NCBI GenBank assembly: GCA_023453725.1
Contig: JAEXTB010000031.1
Coordinates: 1-8,089 of the forward strand
Source of the DNA: Bacillota bacterium
GTDB lineage: Bacteria; Bacillota; Clostridia; Christensenellales; CAG-138
Direction of reading: 5' to 3'
Length of the DNA: 8,089 bases
Positions 1-5,648 of this stretch are shown here, one piece after another. The translations under genes and the position numbers were made by a program. Each line of letters starts with the position of its first letter. Position 1 is the first letter of the stretch. A model generated the notes under the pieces. It was given only the letters and a program-made list of their open reading frames with translations, made no database searches and was not told the DNA's origin.

Positions 1-678
1 GGACTAGACCGTGAGAAGATTCTCAAAAAGGGAGTAGAAGTCGGCCTGGTCAAAAAGCCAGAAAACGAAATGACGGACAGGGAAGTCTATTCCCTCATAT
101 TCGCGCCGGGCTTCTCCACCAACCAGGTGGTGACGGAGTTCTCTGGGCGCGGCGTCGGCATGGACGTGGTGCAGCGCAATGTTGAAAAAATGGGCGGCTC
201 TCTTTCTGTGGACAGCGTTCCCGGCCACGGCATGAGCGTGCAATTCCGCATCCCGCTTACTTTGGCCATTATTACCGGCATGCAGGTTTCTGTGGGCGAT
301 TCCATATTCATACTTCCGCTTTTGAGCATCACAAAATCCTTCAAGCCCTCCCCGGGAGAAGTGTTTACGGACCCGGACGGCAACGAAATGATTCTAATCC
401 GTGGCAAGTGCTATCCTGTTGTGCGGCTGCACCGGCTCTTTGAAATTGAAGACGCGCAAACGGAACTGGAAAACGGCATACTTGTGGTTCTTGAAGGGGA
501 TCAACGCAGCTACTGCCTGTTTGTGGACCGTCTGATCGGCGAACAACAGACGGTCATCAAGCCTTTGCCGCCCTATATCACGCGTTCTCTGGGCTGGCAG
601 AACGGCATCTCCGGCTGCACCATACTGGGAGACGGCAGTGTCAGCCTTATTCTTGACGTAAACGGCCTTTTGGAATAA
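1..678 (+). CDS. cheA: Chemotaxis histidine kinase CheA, C-terminal part (5' end outside window)
   Basis: This is the 3' end of a CheA-type sensor kinase, which takes signals from chemoreceptors through CheW and phosphorylates CheY. The frame is open from base 1 and gives 225 residues before TAA. Residues 1-85 are the end of the HATPase domain: a GLDREKIL start that normally follows the DGRG-type G1 motif, then FAPGFST (about 34-40) and SGRGVGMDVV (about 48-57), the ATP-lid and G2 signatures of CheA. The PLTLAII segment (about 85-91) marks entry into the CheW-like domain, which runs to the end and closes with the typical G-x-TILGDGSVSLILDV pattern. The P1 (phosphorylated His), dimerisation and G1 parts lie upstream of the window. 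Nothing suggests truncation at the 3' end. The HD-GYP gene follows after 91 bp, so signalling functions are grouped here. Family assignment is firm; whether it serves flagellar taxis or another chemosensory pathway cannot be seen. Confidence 0.95.
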   Translation, partial: GLDREKILKKGVEVGLVKKPENEMTDREVYSLIFAPGFSTNQVVTEFSGRGVGMDVVQRNVEKMGGSLSVDSVPGHGMSVQFRIPLTLAIITGMQVSVGDSIFILPLLSITKSFKPSPGEVFTDPDGNEMILIRGKCYPVVRLHRLFEIEDAQTELENGILVVLEGDQRSYCLFVDRLIGEQQTVIKPLPPYITRSLGWQNGISGCTILGDGSVSLILDVNGLLE

Positions 679-681
679 AAT
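653..681 (+). promoter_or_regulatory. Candidate sigma-A-type promoter for the HD-GYP gene, inside the end of cheA
   Basis: TTGACG (653-658) and TAAAAT (676-681) are separated by exactly 17 bp, close to the TTGACA/TATAAT consensus. The -35 half also encodes a conserved Leu-Asp of CheA, so part of the match may be coincidence. If real, transcription would start near 688 and the leader would carry the hairpin at 695-740. Confidence 0.35.
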
Positions 682-694
682 GATATTATATATG

Positions 695-740
695 CGGCAT
701 GCCGGATGAATGAGACAGTGAGCCATTGTCCTGCATGCCG
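695..740 (+). terminator. Long hairpin between cheA and the HD-GYP gene (terminator or leader structure)
   Basis: The arms CGGCATGC (695-702) and GCATGCCG (733-740) are perfect reverse complements. Between them, GACAGTG (714-720) and CATTGTC (724-730) form a second stem of seven pairs (one G-T) with a 3-nt loop, giving a two-tier hairpin. TTTT follows directly at 741-744 but is interrupted by GATG before another TTTT. It could be a weak terminator for cheA, or a read-through or leader element of the HD-GYP message. Confidence 0.5.
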
Positions 741-769
741 TTTTGATGTAATTTTAAGGGAGACCTGGT

Positions 770-1843
770 ATGAGATATGTCCCCTCAAACTGCCTGCGCG
801 TTGGGCAGGTGCTTGCCAACAATTTGGTGCTGGATCGCAACAGGCTGCTGTTGCGCAAGGGGCTCGCGCTCACGGCGTCCCAGATATTGAAGATCCGCCA
901 GTTGGGGTTTCAGGGCGTATATATCGACGACGACATTTCTTCGGATATTCAAATCGCGCATGTCATCAGCGACGAGCTCAAGCAGCGGGCCAAACAGGAG
1001 GTCCGTTCCATGTTTGTGGACGCGGAAACCAGCCGCGGGCGCAAGGTGCTCAACAATACCGACCGCCTGCGTGATGTGATCTCCAACATGGTGGAGGAGA
1101 TCATGCACAACCGCAATACGATGGTAAATATCGTGGATATCCGTACCTATGACGATTATACGTTCAGCCACAGCATCAACGTTGCGGTGTTGTCTTGCGT
1201 CATTGGAACGGTTTTGGGGCTTTCTTACCGGGCACTCAACAACCTGACGTTGGGTGCGCTGATGCACGATATCGGCAAAGTATTCATCGACAAACGCATT
1301 ATCAACAAACCCGGAAAGCTTGCGCCTGAAGAGTTGGAACAGGCCAAGCGGCATAGCCTTTTGGGGTATAATTATCTCTGCGCAAACAAAAGCATTCCGG
1401 AAGATTCCCGGCTTGTGGCTTTGATGCATCATGAACAGTTCAGCGGTTCCGGCTACCCTTCCGGGCTTTCCGGCTCACAAATCAACCTCTTTAGCCGCAT
1501 TGTCTGTATTGCCGACGTTTACGACGCGCTGGTATCGGACAGGCCCTACCGCCGCGCCATGCTTCCTTCCGACGCGGTGGAATATATTATGTGCGGCTAC
1601 AACACAATGTTCGACCCGGACATTGTATCCGCATTTACGAAGCGCGTGGCCCCCTACCCCATCGGCACCTGCGTGAGGTTAAGTACGGGTGAGCTCGGTG
1701 TGGTGGTCACCAACTTTGAAACGAATTGCCTGCGGCCACGCGTACGCATTATCCGGGACAACAAGCCTACGGAAGAATATATCAACCTGGCGCAGGATTT
1801 TTCAAAGCTGCATGTTACCATACTCGAGATTGTGAACATCTAG
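770..1843 (+). CDS. HD-GYP domain protein, probable cyclic-di-GMP phosphodiesterase
   Basis: A 357-residue protein. Residues 1-60 form a small N-terminal domain with the LLLRKG...LKIRQLGFQGVYID pattern often found before HD-GYP domains in Clostridia. It has no receiver, PAS or membrane segment. The HD-GYP domain spans about 130-295: His134 in HSINVAV, HD166-167 in HDIGK, a downstream His195, the pair HH220-221, and GSGYP (226-230), followed by the IVCIADVYDAL segment with Asp249. All expected metal ligands and the GYP signature are present, so an active enzyme hydrolysing c-di-GMP is expected from family knowledge. A C-terminal tail of about 60 residues with VRLSTGELGVV is typical of this subfamily. 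The start is supported by AAGGGAG at 756-762. It lies 91 bp after cheA and ends in a hairpin terminator. A cytosolic regulator linking motility and c-di-GMP is a reasonable inference. Confidence 0.93.
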   Translation: MRYVPSNCLRVGQVLANNLVLDRNRLLLRKGLALTASQILKIRQLGFQGVYIDDDISSDIQIAHVISDELKQRAKQEVRSMFVDAETSRGRKVLNNTDRLRDVISNMVEEIMHNRNTMVNIVDIRTYDDYTFSHSINVAVLSCVIGTVLGLSYRALNNLTLGALMHDIGKVFIDKRIINKPGKLAPEELEQAKRHSLLGYNYLCANKSIPEDSRLVALMHHEQFSGSGYPSGLSGSQINLFSRIVCIADVYDALVSDRPYRRAMLPSDAVEYIMCGYNTMFDPDIVSAFTKRVAPYPIGTCVRLSTGELGVVVTNFETNCLRPRVRIIRDNKPTEEYINLAQDFSKLHVTILEIVNI

Positions 1844-1861
1844 TATAGTCTTCTTTACAAG

Positions 1862-1891
1862 AAACACCGGCCGCAGCAGCGTCCGGTGTTT
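1862..1891. terminator. Hairpin terminator between convergent HD-GYP and acetyltransferase genes
   Basis: AAACACCGG (1862-1870) and CCGGTGTTT (1883-1891) form a 9-bp perfect stem with a 12-nt loop, and the T-run continues one base beyond the stem. It starts 18 bp after the HD-GYP stop codon. A stem flanked by A's on one side and T's on the other can work in both directions, which suits the convergent acetyltransferase gene whose stop codon lies about 30 bp away. Confidence 0.8.
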
Positions 1892-1921
1892 TACTGTTAT
1901 GTGTTTGAATGTCGCAAAGCC

Positions 1922-2458
1922 TTACTTTACCGCCAGTCGCTCCCATTCCCCGCGCAGCAGCGCGTATTGATACGTATCCTGCCAAAGCGGATTACCTGAC
2001 GCGTCTTTTCGGAAATACACGTTCTGCTTTAAATGCCCTTCCCTGCGCATGCCGAGACGTTCAATGAGCTTCCATGAGGCTTGATTTTCAGGGTTGCACA
2101 GCGAAACAACGCGCCGCACGTTCCAGTTAAGAAACGCGTTTTGCAGAAGCGCCCCCGCGCTTTCCGTAGCGTACCCTTTCCCCTGATAGGCGGCATGGAA
2201 GACAAAGCCAAGTTCCCATGTGCCAAACTCCTGCTCCGAAAAGTAGAGATTGCCTATGACTTTCCCGGCTTCTTTGAGGCAAACCGCCCAGAAGGCTTCA
2301 TCCGATGCGCGGCGGATCGCTTCCTGCTTGCACCGCTCCTCATCAAAGGGTTCATATGGTTCAAAATACAGCACTTCCGGATCGGAAAGATATGCATGAA
2401 GATCCTTCCAGTCCTGTGCGCAAAATCTACGGAGCAGCAGTCTATTTGTGGTAATCAT
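1922..2458 (-). CDS. GNAT-family N-acetyltransferase, RimJ/RimL type
   Basis: A 178-residue protein that would transfer acetyl from acetyl-CoA to an amine, perhaps a protein N-terminus or a small molecule. It opens with ITTNRLLLRRF, the standard start of RimJ/RimL-type GNATs, and is the usual length for the group. The acetyl-CoA pyrophosphate loop is QGKGYA (92-97), preceded by the WELGFVFHAAYQ beta-4 strand. NPENQASWKLIERLGMRREG (122-141) is the conserved region with the N-x-x-S helix and the LGM/G turn. The minus-strand ribosome binding site GAAGGA (plus-strand 2468-2473) lies about 9 nt before ATG. The gene stands alone, convergent with the HD-GYP gene and divergent from the dynamin operon. 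Substrate cannot be inferred and it need not be related to its neighbours. Confidence 0.93.
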   Translation of the reverse strand: MITTNRLLLRRFCAQDWKDLHAYLSDPEVLYFEPYEPFDEERCKQEAIRRASDEAFWAVCLKEAGKVIGNLYFSEQEFGTWELGFVFHAAYQGKGYATESAGALLQNAFLNWNVRRVVSLCNPENQASWKLIERLGMRREGHLKQNVYFRKDASGNPLWQDTYQYALLRGEWERLAVK

Positions 2459-2519
2459 TCCCTATCATCCTTCATGTAATGATATTATCGTGCCCGCTTT
2501 CAAAGCGCAAGCCGCATTC

Positions 2520-2575
2520 ATGCATTGTCTCAAAAATTATGCATGTATATTCGCGTGTATTATGCAAAATGCATA
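2520..2575. repeat. Cluster of ATGCAT-type repeats in the divergent intergenic region
   Basis: ATGCAT occurs at 2520-2525, 2539-2544 and 2569-2574, and the variant ATGCAA at 2562-2567. The longer direct repeat ATTATGCA occurs at 2536-2543 and 2559-2566, 23 bp apart. The cluster lies between the divergent acetyltransferase and dynamin genes, just upstream of the best promoter. Binding by a regulator is inference. Confidence 0.45.
2561..2575. promoter_or_regulatory. Perfect palindrome TATGCA-AAA-TGCATA, candidate operator
   Basis: Two perfect 6-bp inverted arms (2561-2566 and 2570-2575) surround a 3-bp AAA spacer. The right edge touches the position where the -35 element of the downstream promoter would be (about 2575-2580), which is a usual place for a repressor site. 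No transcription factor gene is present in the window to pair with it. Confidence 0.45.
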
Positions 2576-2594
2576 CCAAAAATTCTCTGCTGCG

Positions 2595-2603
2595 TGATAT
2601 AAT
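2595..2603 (+). promoter_or_regulatory. Extended -10 promoter (TGaTATAAT) for the dynamin operon
   Basis: A perfect TATAAT (2598-2603) is preceded by TG one base upstream (2595-2596), the extended -10 form. No good TTGACA is found 17 bp upstream (ACCAAA there), as expected when an extended -10 compensates. The start of transcription would fall near 2610, leaving a leader of about 115 nt before the first dynamin gene. Confidence 0.6.
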
Positions 2604-2725
2604 CTTACGGAATGGCTTTGCGCCCGCTCCTGTGCGGAGGATTTTCCCTTAAACCGTCTCTCATACCATAAAATTCCACACCACTTATGAGTTCTTGATC
2701 ATACTCCCTTGGGGGTTAAGGATAT
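2604..2725 (+). other. Untranslated leader of the dynamin operon, no recognised riboswitch
   Basis: This stretch has no convincing small gene. It contains only weak pairings such as CCGC/GCGG around 2624-2638. It ends in GGGGG (2711-2715) and AAGGA (2718-2722). AAGGA lies only 3 nt from ATG, so the G-run 10 nt upstream may be the working ribosome binding site. An in-frame TAA at 2717-2719 rules out an earlier start. Confidence 0.4.
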
Positions 2726-4501
2726 ATGCACAAAAGTTACAAGAGCATTGAGTATAAGCTGCATGAAAGCCTTGTACAAATTGAAGAGGCTTTTAAATGG
2801 CTGGACTTTGACCAGGAACAGCTCAGCGCCATCCGGGAAAGCAAGGAGCTTTTAAAAACCAAGAAGTATACCATTGCCGTGATGGGGGAATTCAAGCGCG
2901 GAAAAAGCTCGCTCATCAATTCTCTTTTGGGCGCTAAAATTCTGCCCGCCGATTCGACGCCCGCAACCGCCACCATCAACCGCATTACCTATCGTCCGGA
3001 GCCCAAGGTAACGGTTACCTACAACAGCGGCAGCGTGGATGAAATCCGTATGGAAGAGCTTGCGGATTATGTCACCAAGCTCACCCCGCAGGGAGAAGCG
3101 CGGGCTATGAGCATTCAGGAAGCCACCGTCTATTTTCCTACGGTCATCTGCCAAAATCATGTGGATATTATCGATACGCCGGGGCTCAACGACGATGAAC
3201 GTATGACCCGGATTACCATAGGCATGCTGCAGGATGTGGACGCTGTCCTGGTCCCCATCCATGCCCGCTCTCCTTTCAGCGAAACCGAGAAACGGTTTGT
3301 GTGCCAGCTGCTTGAAAGCGAAAACATTCATGACATCATGTTCGTGGTTACATTTATTGACCAATTGGATGAAGAGGACTATGAATACGATACCTTTCTG
3401 AATGACATCAAAAAACGGATTCGCCAAGGCGTATTCGCCGAACTTGAGAAAACAAAAAAGGGACCGGATGTATTAAAAAGAGCGCATGCGTGTCTTGACA
3501 ATTGCTCCATCTGCGGCGTGTCTTCCACGCTGGCGCTCAAATATTTTGTTACCAACAACCGCGAGCTGTTAAAGAAGAGCCGGTTTGAGGAATTCAAGGC
3601 GGAGTTGATGCGGGTAACCACCGCAAAGCAGGTGGAAAACGCCGCGGCGAGAACGCTGCGCACCCTTCGCACGGCCATTTCGTTTTCCGGAGAACAGAAT
3701 AAGAAAATACTTTTACGCCTGCAAACGCAGCAACGCTCGGTAGAACAAATGCAGGCGGCGTTGCAGCAGTACTGTAACGCCGCCCTCAAGCAGTTGGATC
3801 AGATATTTGCAAAAAATTATGAGGCGCTCAACACCTGCGGGCGTGGATTATTCCCGCTCAAAAGCGCCATGATGCAGGAATTTATCAGGCGCCTGTCCGC
3901 GGTGCGGGAAAATGAACATCAAACAATCCACGAAGCGTTGAAGGCTGCGCTTCCCGCATGCGATGCACTTGCGGAAAACGCCATTGCCGCAGCCGTTTTA
4001 TCCGTTGCAAAGCAGCTTGAAAAGGACGCTGCCTTGTTTCAGGCGTTCCGTGCGCAAACGCTCGGTACCGGTTTTGATACAATTTCATCCTTTGCTGATG
4101 GAAAATTTGAGCAAACCGATGTTTCCATGCGCCTGCATACGCAACACGCGTTTAAATCCCTGCATTTTGAATGGAACAAATCACCCATCCCAGCTGTGCC
4201 GGACTTGGCAGCCGTTTCTCCGATTGAGACCGTAATCGGTGCCGTGGACGTTTCCGTCAACCGCCTGGTTGCCGATTTTGACGGCTGCGTTTCTTCCATC
4301 CGCATGCGCTGGTTCTCCTTTGTTCAGGAAGAACTTGCATGCCTGAAAGCTTCAGCATTTGAAACGTTGAACCAGCAAAGCACGGCGCTTGACATGCACA
4401 CGAAGGCGCAGCAGCGGAACTTTGCGCAGTTCACACAGGAGTCCGCGCGTATCCTTTCAGAAAGCGAAGCAATGCTTGCCGAACTCGCCCAGGATGCGTA
4501 A
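2726..4501 (+). CDS. Dynamin-like GTPase A (no membrane-insertion segment)
   Basis: A 591-residue bacterial dynamin family protein, expected to bind and hydrolyse GTP and to self-assemble on membranes. The G domain spans about 45-300: P-loop GEFKRGKS (54-61), switch I PATAT with Thr78 or Thr80, DTPGLNDDE (150-158) as G3, and TFID (209-212) where N/TKxD is expected, so the usual G4 lysine is Phe. GVSST (264-268) is the likely G5 loop. The rest, about 300-591, is largely helical, with Gln/Glu-rich coiled-coil character at about 320-365 and 535-590. No Gly/Ala-rich hydrophobic segment is visible, unlike its paralogue at 5649-7703; the corresponding zone (about 490-530) is only mildly hydrophobic. 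It is therefore probably soluble and may need a partner for membrane binding. It is first in a five-gene run and 47 bp before the first zinc-ribbon gene. A small AACCC/GGGTT hairpin overlaps the stop codon. Confidence 0.92.
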   Translation: MHKSYKSIEYKLHESLVQIEEAFKWLDFDQEQLSAIRESKELLKTKKYTIAVMGEFKRGKSSLINSLLGAKILPADSTPATATINRITYRPEPKVTVTYNSGSVDEIRMEELADYVTKLTPQGEARAMSIQEATVYFPTVICQNHVDIIDTPGLNDDERMTRITIGMLQDVDAVLVPIHARSPFSETEKRFVCQLLESENIHDIMFVVTFIDQLDEEDYEYDTFLNDIKKRIRQGVFAELEKTKKGPDVLKRAHACLDNCSICGVSSTLALKYFVTNNRELLKKSRFEEFKAELMRVTTAKQVENAAARTLRTLRTAISFSGEQNKKILLRLQTQQRSVEQMQAALQQYCNAALKQLDQIFAKNYEALNTCGRGLFPLKSAMMQEFIRRLSAVRENEHQTIHEALKAALPACDALAENAIAAAVLSVAKQLEKDAALFQAFRAQTLGTGFDTISSFADGKFEQTDVSMRLHTQHAFKSLHFEWNKSPIPAVPDLAAVSPIETVIGAVDVSVNRLVADFDGCVSSIRMRWFSFVQEELACLKASAFETLNQQSTALDMHTKAQQRNFAQFTQESARILSESEAMLAELAQDA

Positions 4502-4548
4502 CCCATAACGGGTTCCAAATACATCTGTTTAGGAAAGAGGTTATTCGT

Positions 4549-5094
4549 ATGGCTGTCTGTGGAAATTGTGGTGAAACCCTGCGCGAAGGAGCGCTATTCT
4601 GCGGCAAATGCGGAACGCGGGTGGAGAGCAAGCGCATGTGCGCATCCTGCGGTGCAGAACATGAGCCTGCTATGCTGTTTTGCGACCGCTGCGGCGCAAG
4701 GCTGGTCGCTGCGCCTGCAGCAGGCTATACCCCACCTCAGCCTACTCCCGTCACCGGGGGGAGTGTCAGGCCTTCCGCTCCCACTGGAAACCCTTCCGCA
4801 ATCCGTACCCTGACCATATCCAGAGAACAACAATTTCAGTGCATGGCAAACACCTACAAGGTTATTGTCAACGGCAACAACCTTGGAAACATCGGCATGG
4901 GAAGATCGCTTAACATTTCGCTGGCGACGGATACCGCTACGGTTGACATCATTTCCACTACCGTCATGATCGATCAAAAGCTGCATCTTGTATTGAAACT
5001 CGGCGAGAATCCGCGCGTCAACCTGAAAATTGAGTGGCCCGGTTCGATTCATCCCACCGTGCAGAATGCCACTATACTTGAACAGCATAGATAA
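4549..5094 (+). CDS. Double zinc-ribbon protein with C-terminal beta-rich domain
   Basis: A 181-residue protein not assignable to a named gene. Two consecutive zinc ribbons occupy residues 1-50: Cys4/7/18/21 and Cys31/34/45/48, each CxxC-x10-CxxC and each ending in a C-x-x-C-G knuckle, so two zinc ions should be bound. A Pro/Thr/Gly-rich linker follows (about 53-84). The rest, about 85-175, alternates short hydrophobic strands, with NTYKVIVNGNNLGNIGMG (101-118) as its most distinctive part. It resembles small beta-sandwich domains of the kind that display an NG turn and G-x-G loop, but I do not recognise the family with certainty. There is no signal peptide or membrane helix. The start is set by AGGAAAGAGG (4531-4540), 8 nt before ATG. 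Such ribbon pairs usually bind protein or nucleic acid; placement between two dynamins suggests an adaptor or regulator of them. Confidence 0.88.
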   Translation: MAVCGNCGETLREGALFCGKCGTRVESKRMCASCGAEHEPAMLFCDRCGARLVAAPAAGYTPPQPTPVTGGSVRPSAPTGNPSAIRTLTISREQQFQCMANTYKVIVNGNNLGNIGMGRSLNISLATDTATVDIISTTVMIDQKLHLVLKLGENPRVNLKIEWPGSIHPTVQNATILEQHR

Positions 5095-5133
5095 CTGAAT
5101 GAACAATTTTATATTATAACATGGGGGGTACTT

Positions 5134-5580
5134 ATGGGTTATTGCACAAGCTGCGGCAGTGAAGTGCCGGATGGATTTTCGTTTTGCGGAAAATGCGGGA
5201 GTCCGGTAAACAAGAAGGTGGAGGCAAGGGTATGTCAAAACTGCAAAAATACCATTGAAGATGGCATGCTGTTTTGCAACCGCTGCGGTACCAGGTATGA
5301 GCCTGCGCCCGTCATACCGGTCCCCCCCACCCCAACTCCCGGCCCAATTCCGCCGCGTCCTGCAACTCCTGTGGTAAGCACAACCGCACTAACTGTATTA
5401 TCGGCGATATGCGTGCTCTTGTGCTGGCCTGTCGCCATATACGGCTTTGTTTGCCGCTCCAATGCCATCAAAGCAACAACGCAATATGACGCGGACAACT
5501 ATATTAAAAAGGGTAAGAATGCGTGCTATATCGGCCTCGCTATCATGGCAATTTTTTACATGATTGCTTTGTCCATGTAA
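5134..5580 (+). CDS. Double zinc-ribbon protein with CD225/dispanin-like membrane domain
   Basis: A 148-residue protein. Zinc ribbons: Cys4/7/18/21 and Cys34/37/48/51, with FCGKCG and FCNRCG knuckles nearly identical to those of the gene before it. A Pro-rich linker (about 56-80) leads to a membrane part with a first hydrophobic helix at about 84-107, a polar loop (108-130) and a second helix at about 131-147. The first helix carries ICVLLCWPVAIYGFV, the loop has Ala-Asp-Asn-Tyr near 120-123 followed by KKGKNA, and the second helix begins CYIGLAIMAI. This order (C-x-WP-G/A-I, then Y-x-A/G-D, then A/S-K-x-A before a second helix) is that of CD225/dispanin (IFITM-like) domains; the match is by eye. 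The ribbons would face the cytosol. The G-run at 5123-5128 is the likely ribosome binding site. Gaps are 39 bp before and 68 bp to the next start. Confidence 0.88.
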   Translation: MGYCTSCGSEVPDGFSFCGKCGSPVNKKVEARVCQNCKNTIEDGMLFCNRCGTRYEPAPVIPVPPTPTPGPIPPRPATPVVSTTALTVLSAICVLLCWPVAIYGFVCRSNAIKATTQYDADNYIKKGKNACYIGLAIMAIFYMIALSM

Positions 5581-5591
5581 TTTATTTCGCT

Positions 5592-5612
5592 GCCGCCCGC
5601 TTTGGTGGCGGC
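5592..5612 (+). terminator. GC-rich hairpin inside the operon, before dynamin B
   Basis: GCCGCC (5592-5597) pairs with GGCGGC (5607-5612) around a 9-nt loop, followed by TCAATTTTAAT. The stem is strong but the T-tract is poor, so partial termination, mRNA processing or stability control between zinc-ribbon and dynamin B genes is more likely than full termination. Confidence 0.4.
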
Positions 5613-5632
5613 TCAATTTTAATATGTAATTT

Positions 5633-5638
5633 AGGAGG
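5633..5638 (+). promoter_or_regulatory. Ribosome binding site that fixes the dynamin B start
   Basis: AGGAGG lies 10 nt before ATG 5649. The same frame is open back to an ATG at 5523, but that start lies inside the zinc-ribbon/CD225 gene and has no comparable site, and the extra 42 residues look unlike any G-domain start. ATG 5649 is therefore chosen. Confidence 0.85.
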
Positions 5639-5648
5639 CTTGAGGCTT

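Noticed and set aside
785..1432. A 215-codon minus-strand open frame opposite the HD-GYP gene.
   Set aside because: Antisense shadow of a well-conserved catalytic domain; His-rich, no domain, no ribosome binding site.
4500..4514. Small AACCC/GGGTT hairpin at the dynamin A stop codon as a terminator.
   Set aside because: Only five pairs and no T-tract follow; termination here is unlikely.
5105..5121. AT-rich TTTTATATTATAAC before the CD225-like gene as an internal promoter.
   Set aside because: It has -10-like bases but no matching -35 at a proper distance, so it is too weak to annotate.
4594..5238. A 214-codon minus-strand open frame opposite the zinc-ribbon genes.
   Set aside because: It crosses two genes with intact CxxC motifs on the other strand and has no family features.
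5523..5648. An upstream in-frame ATG that would add 42 residues to dynamin B.
   Set aside because: It overlaps the preceding gene in another frame, while ATG 5649 has a perfect AGGAGG site and gives a normal N-terminus.
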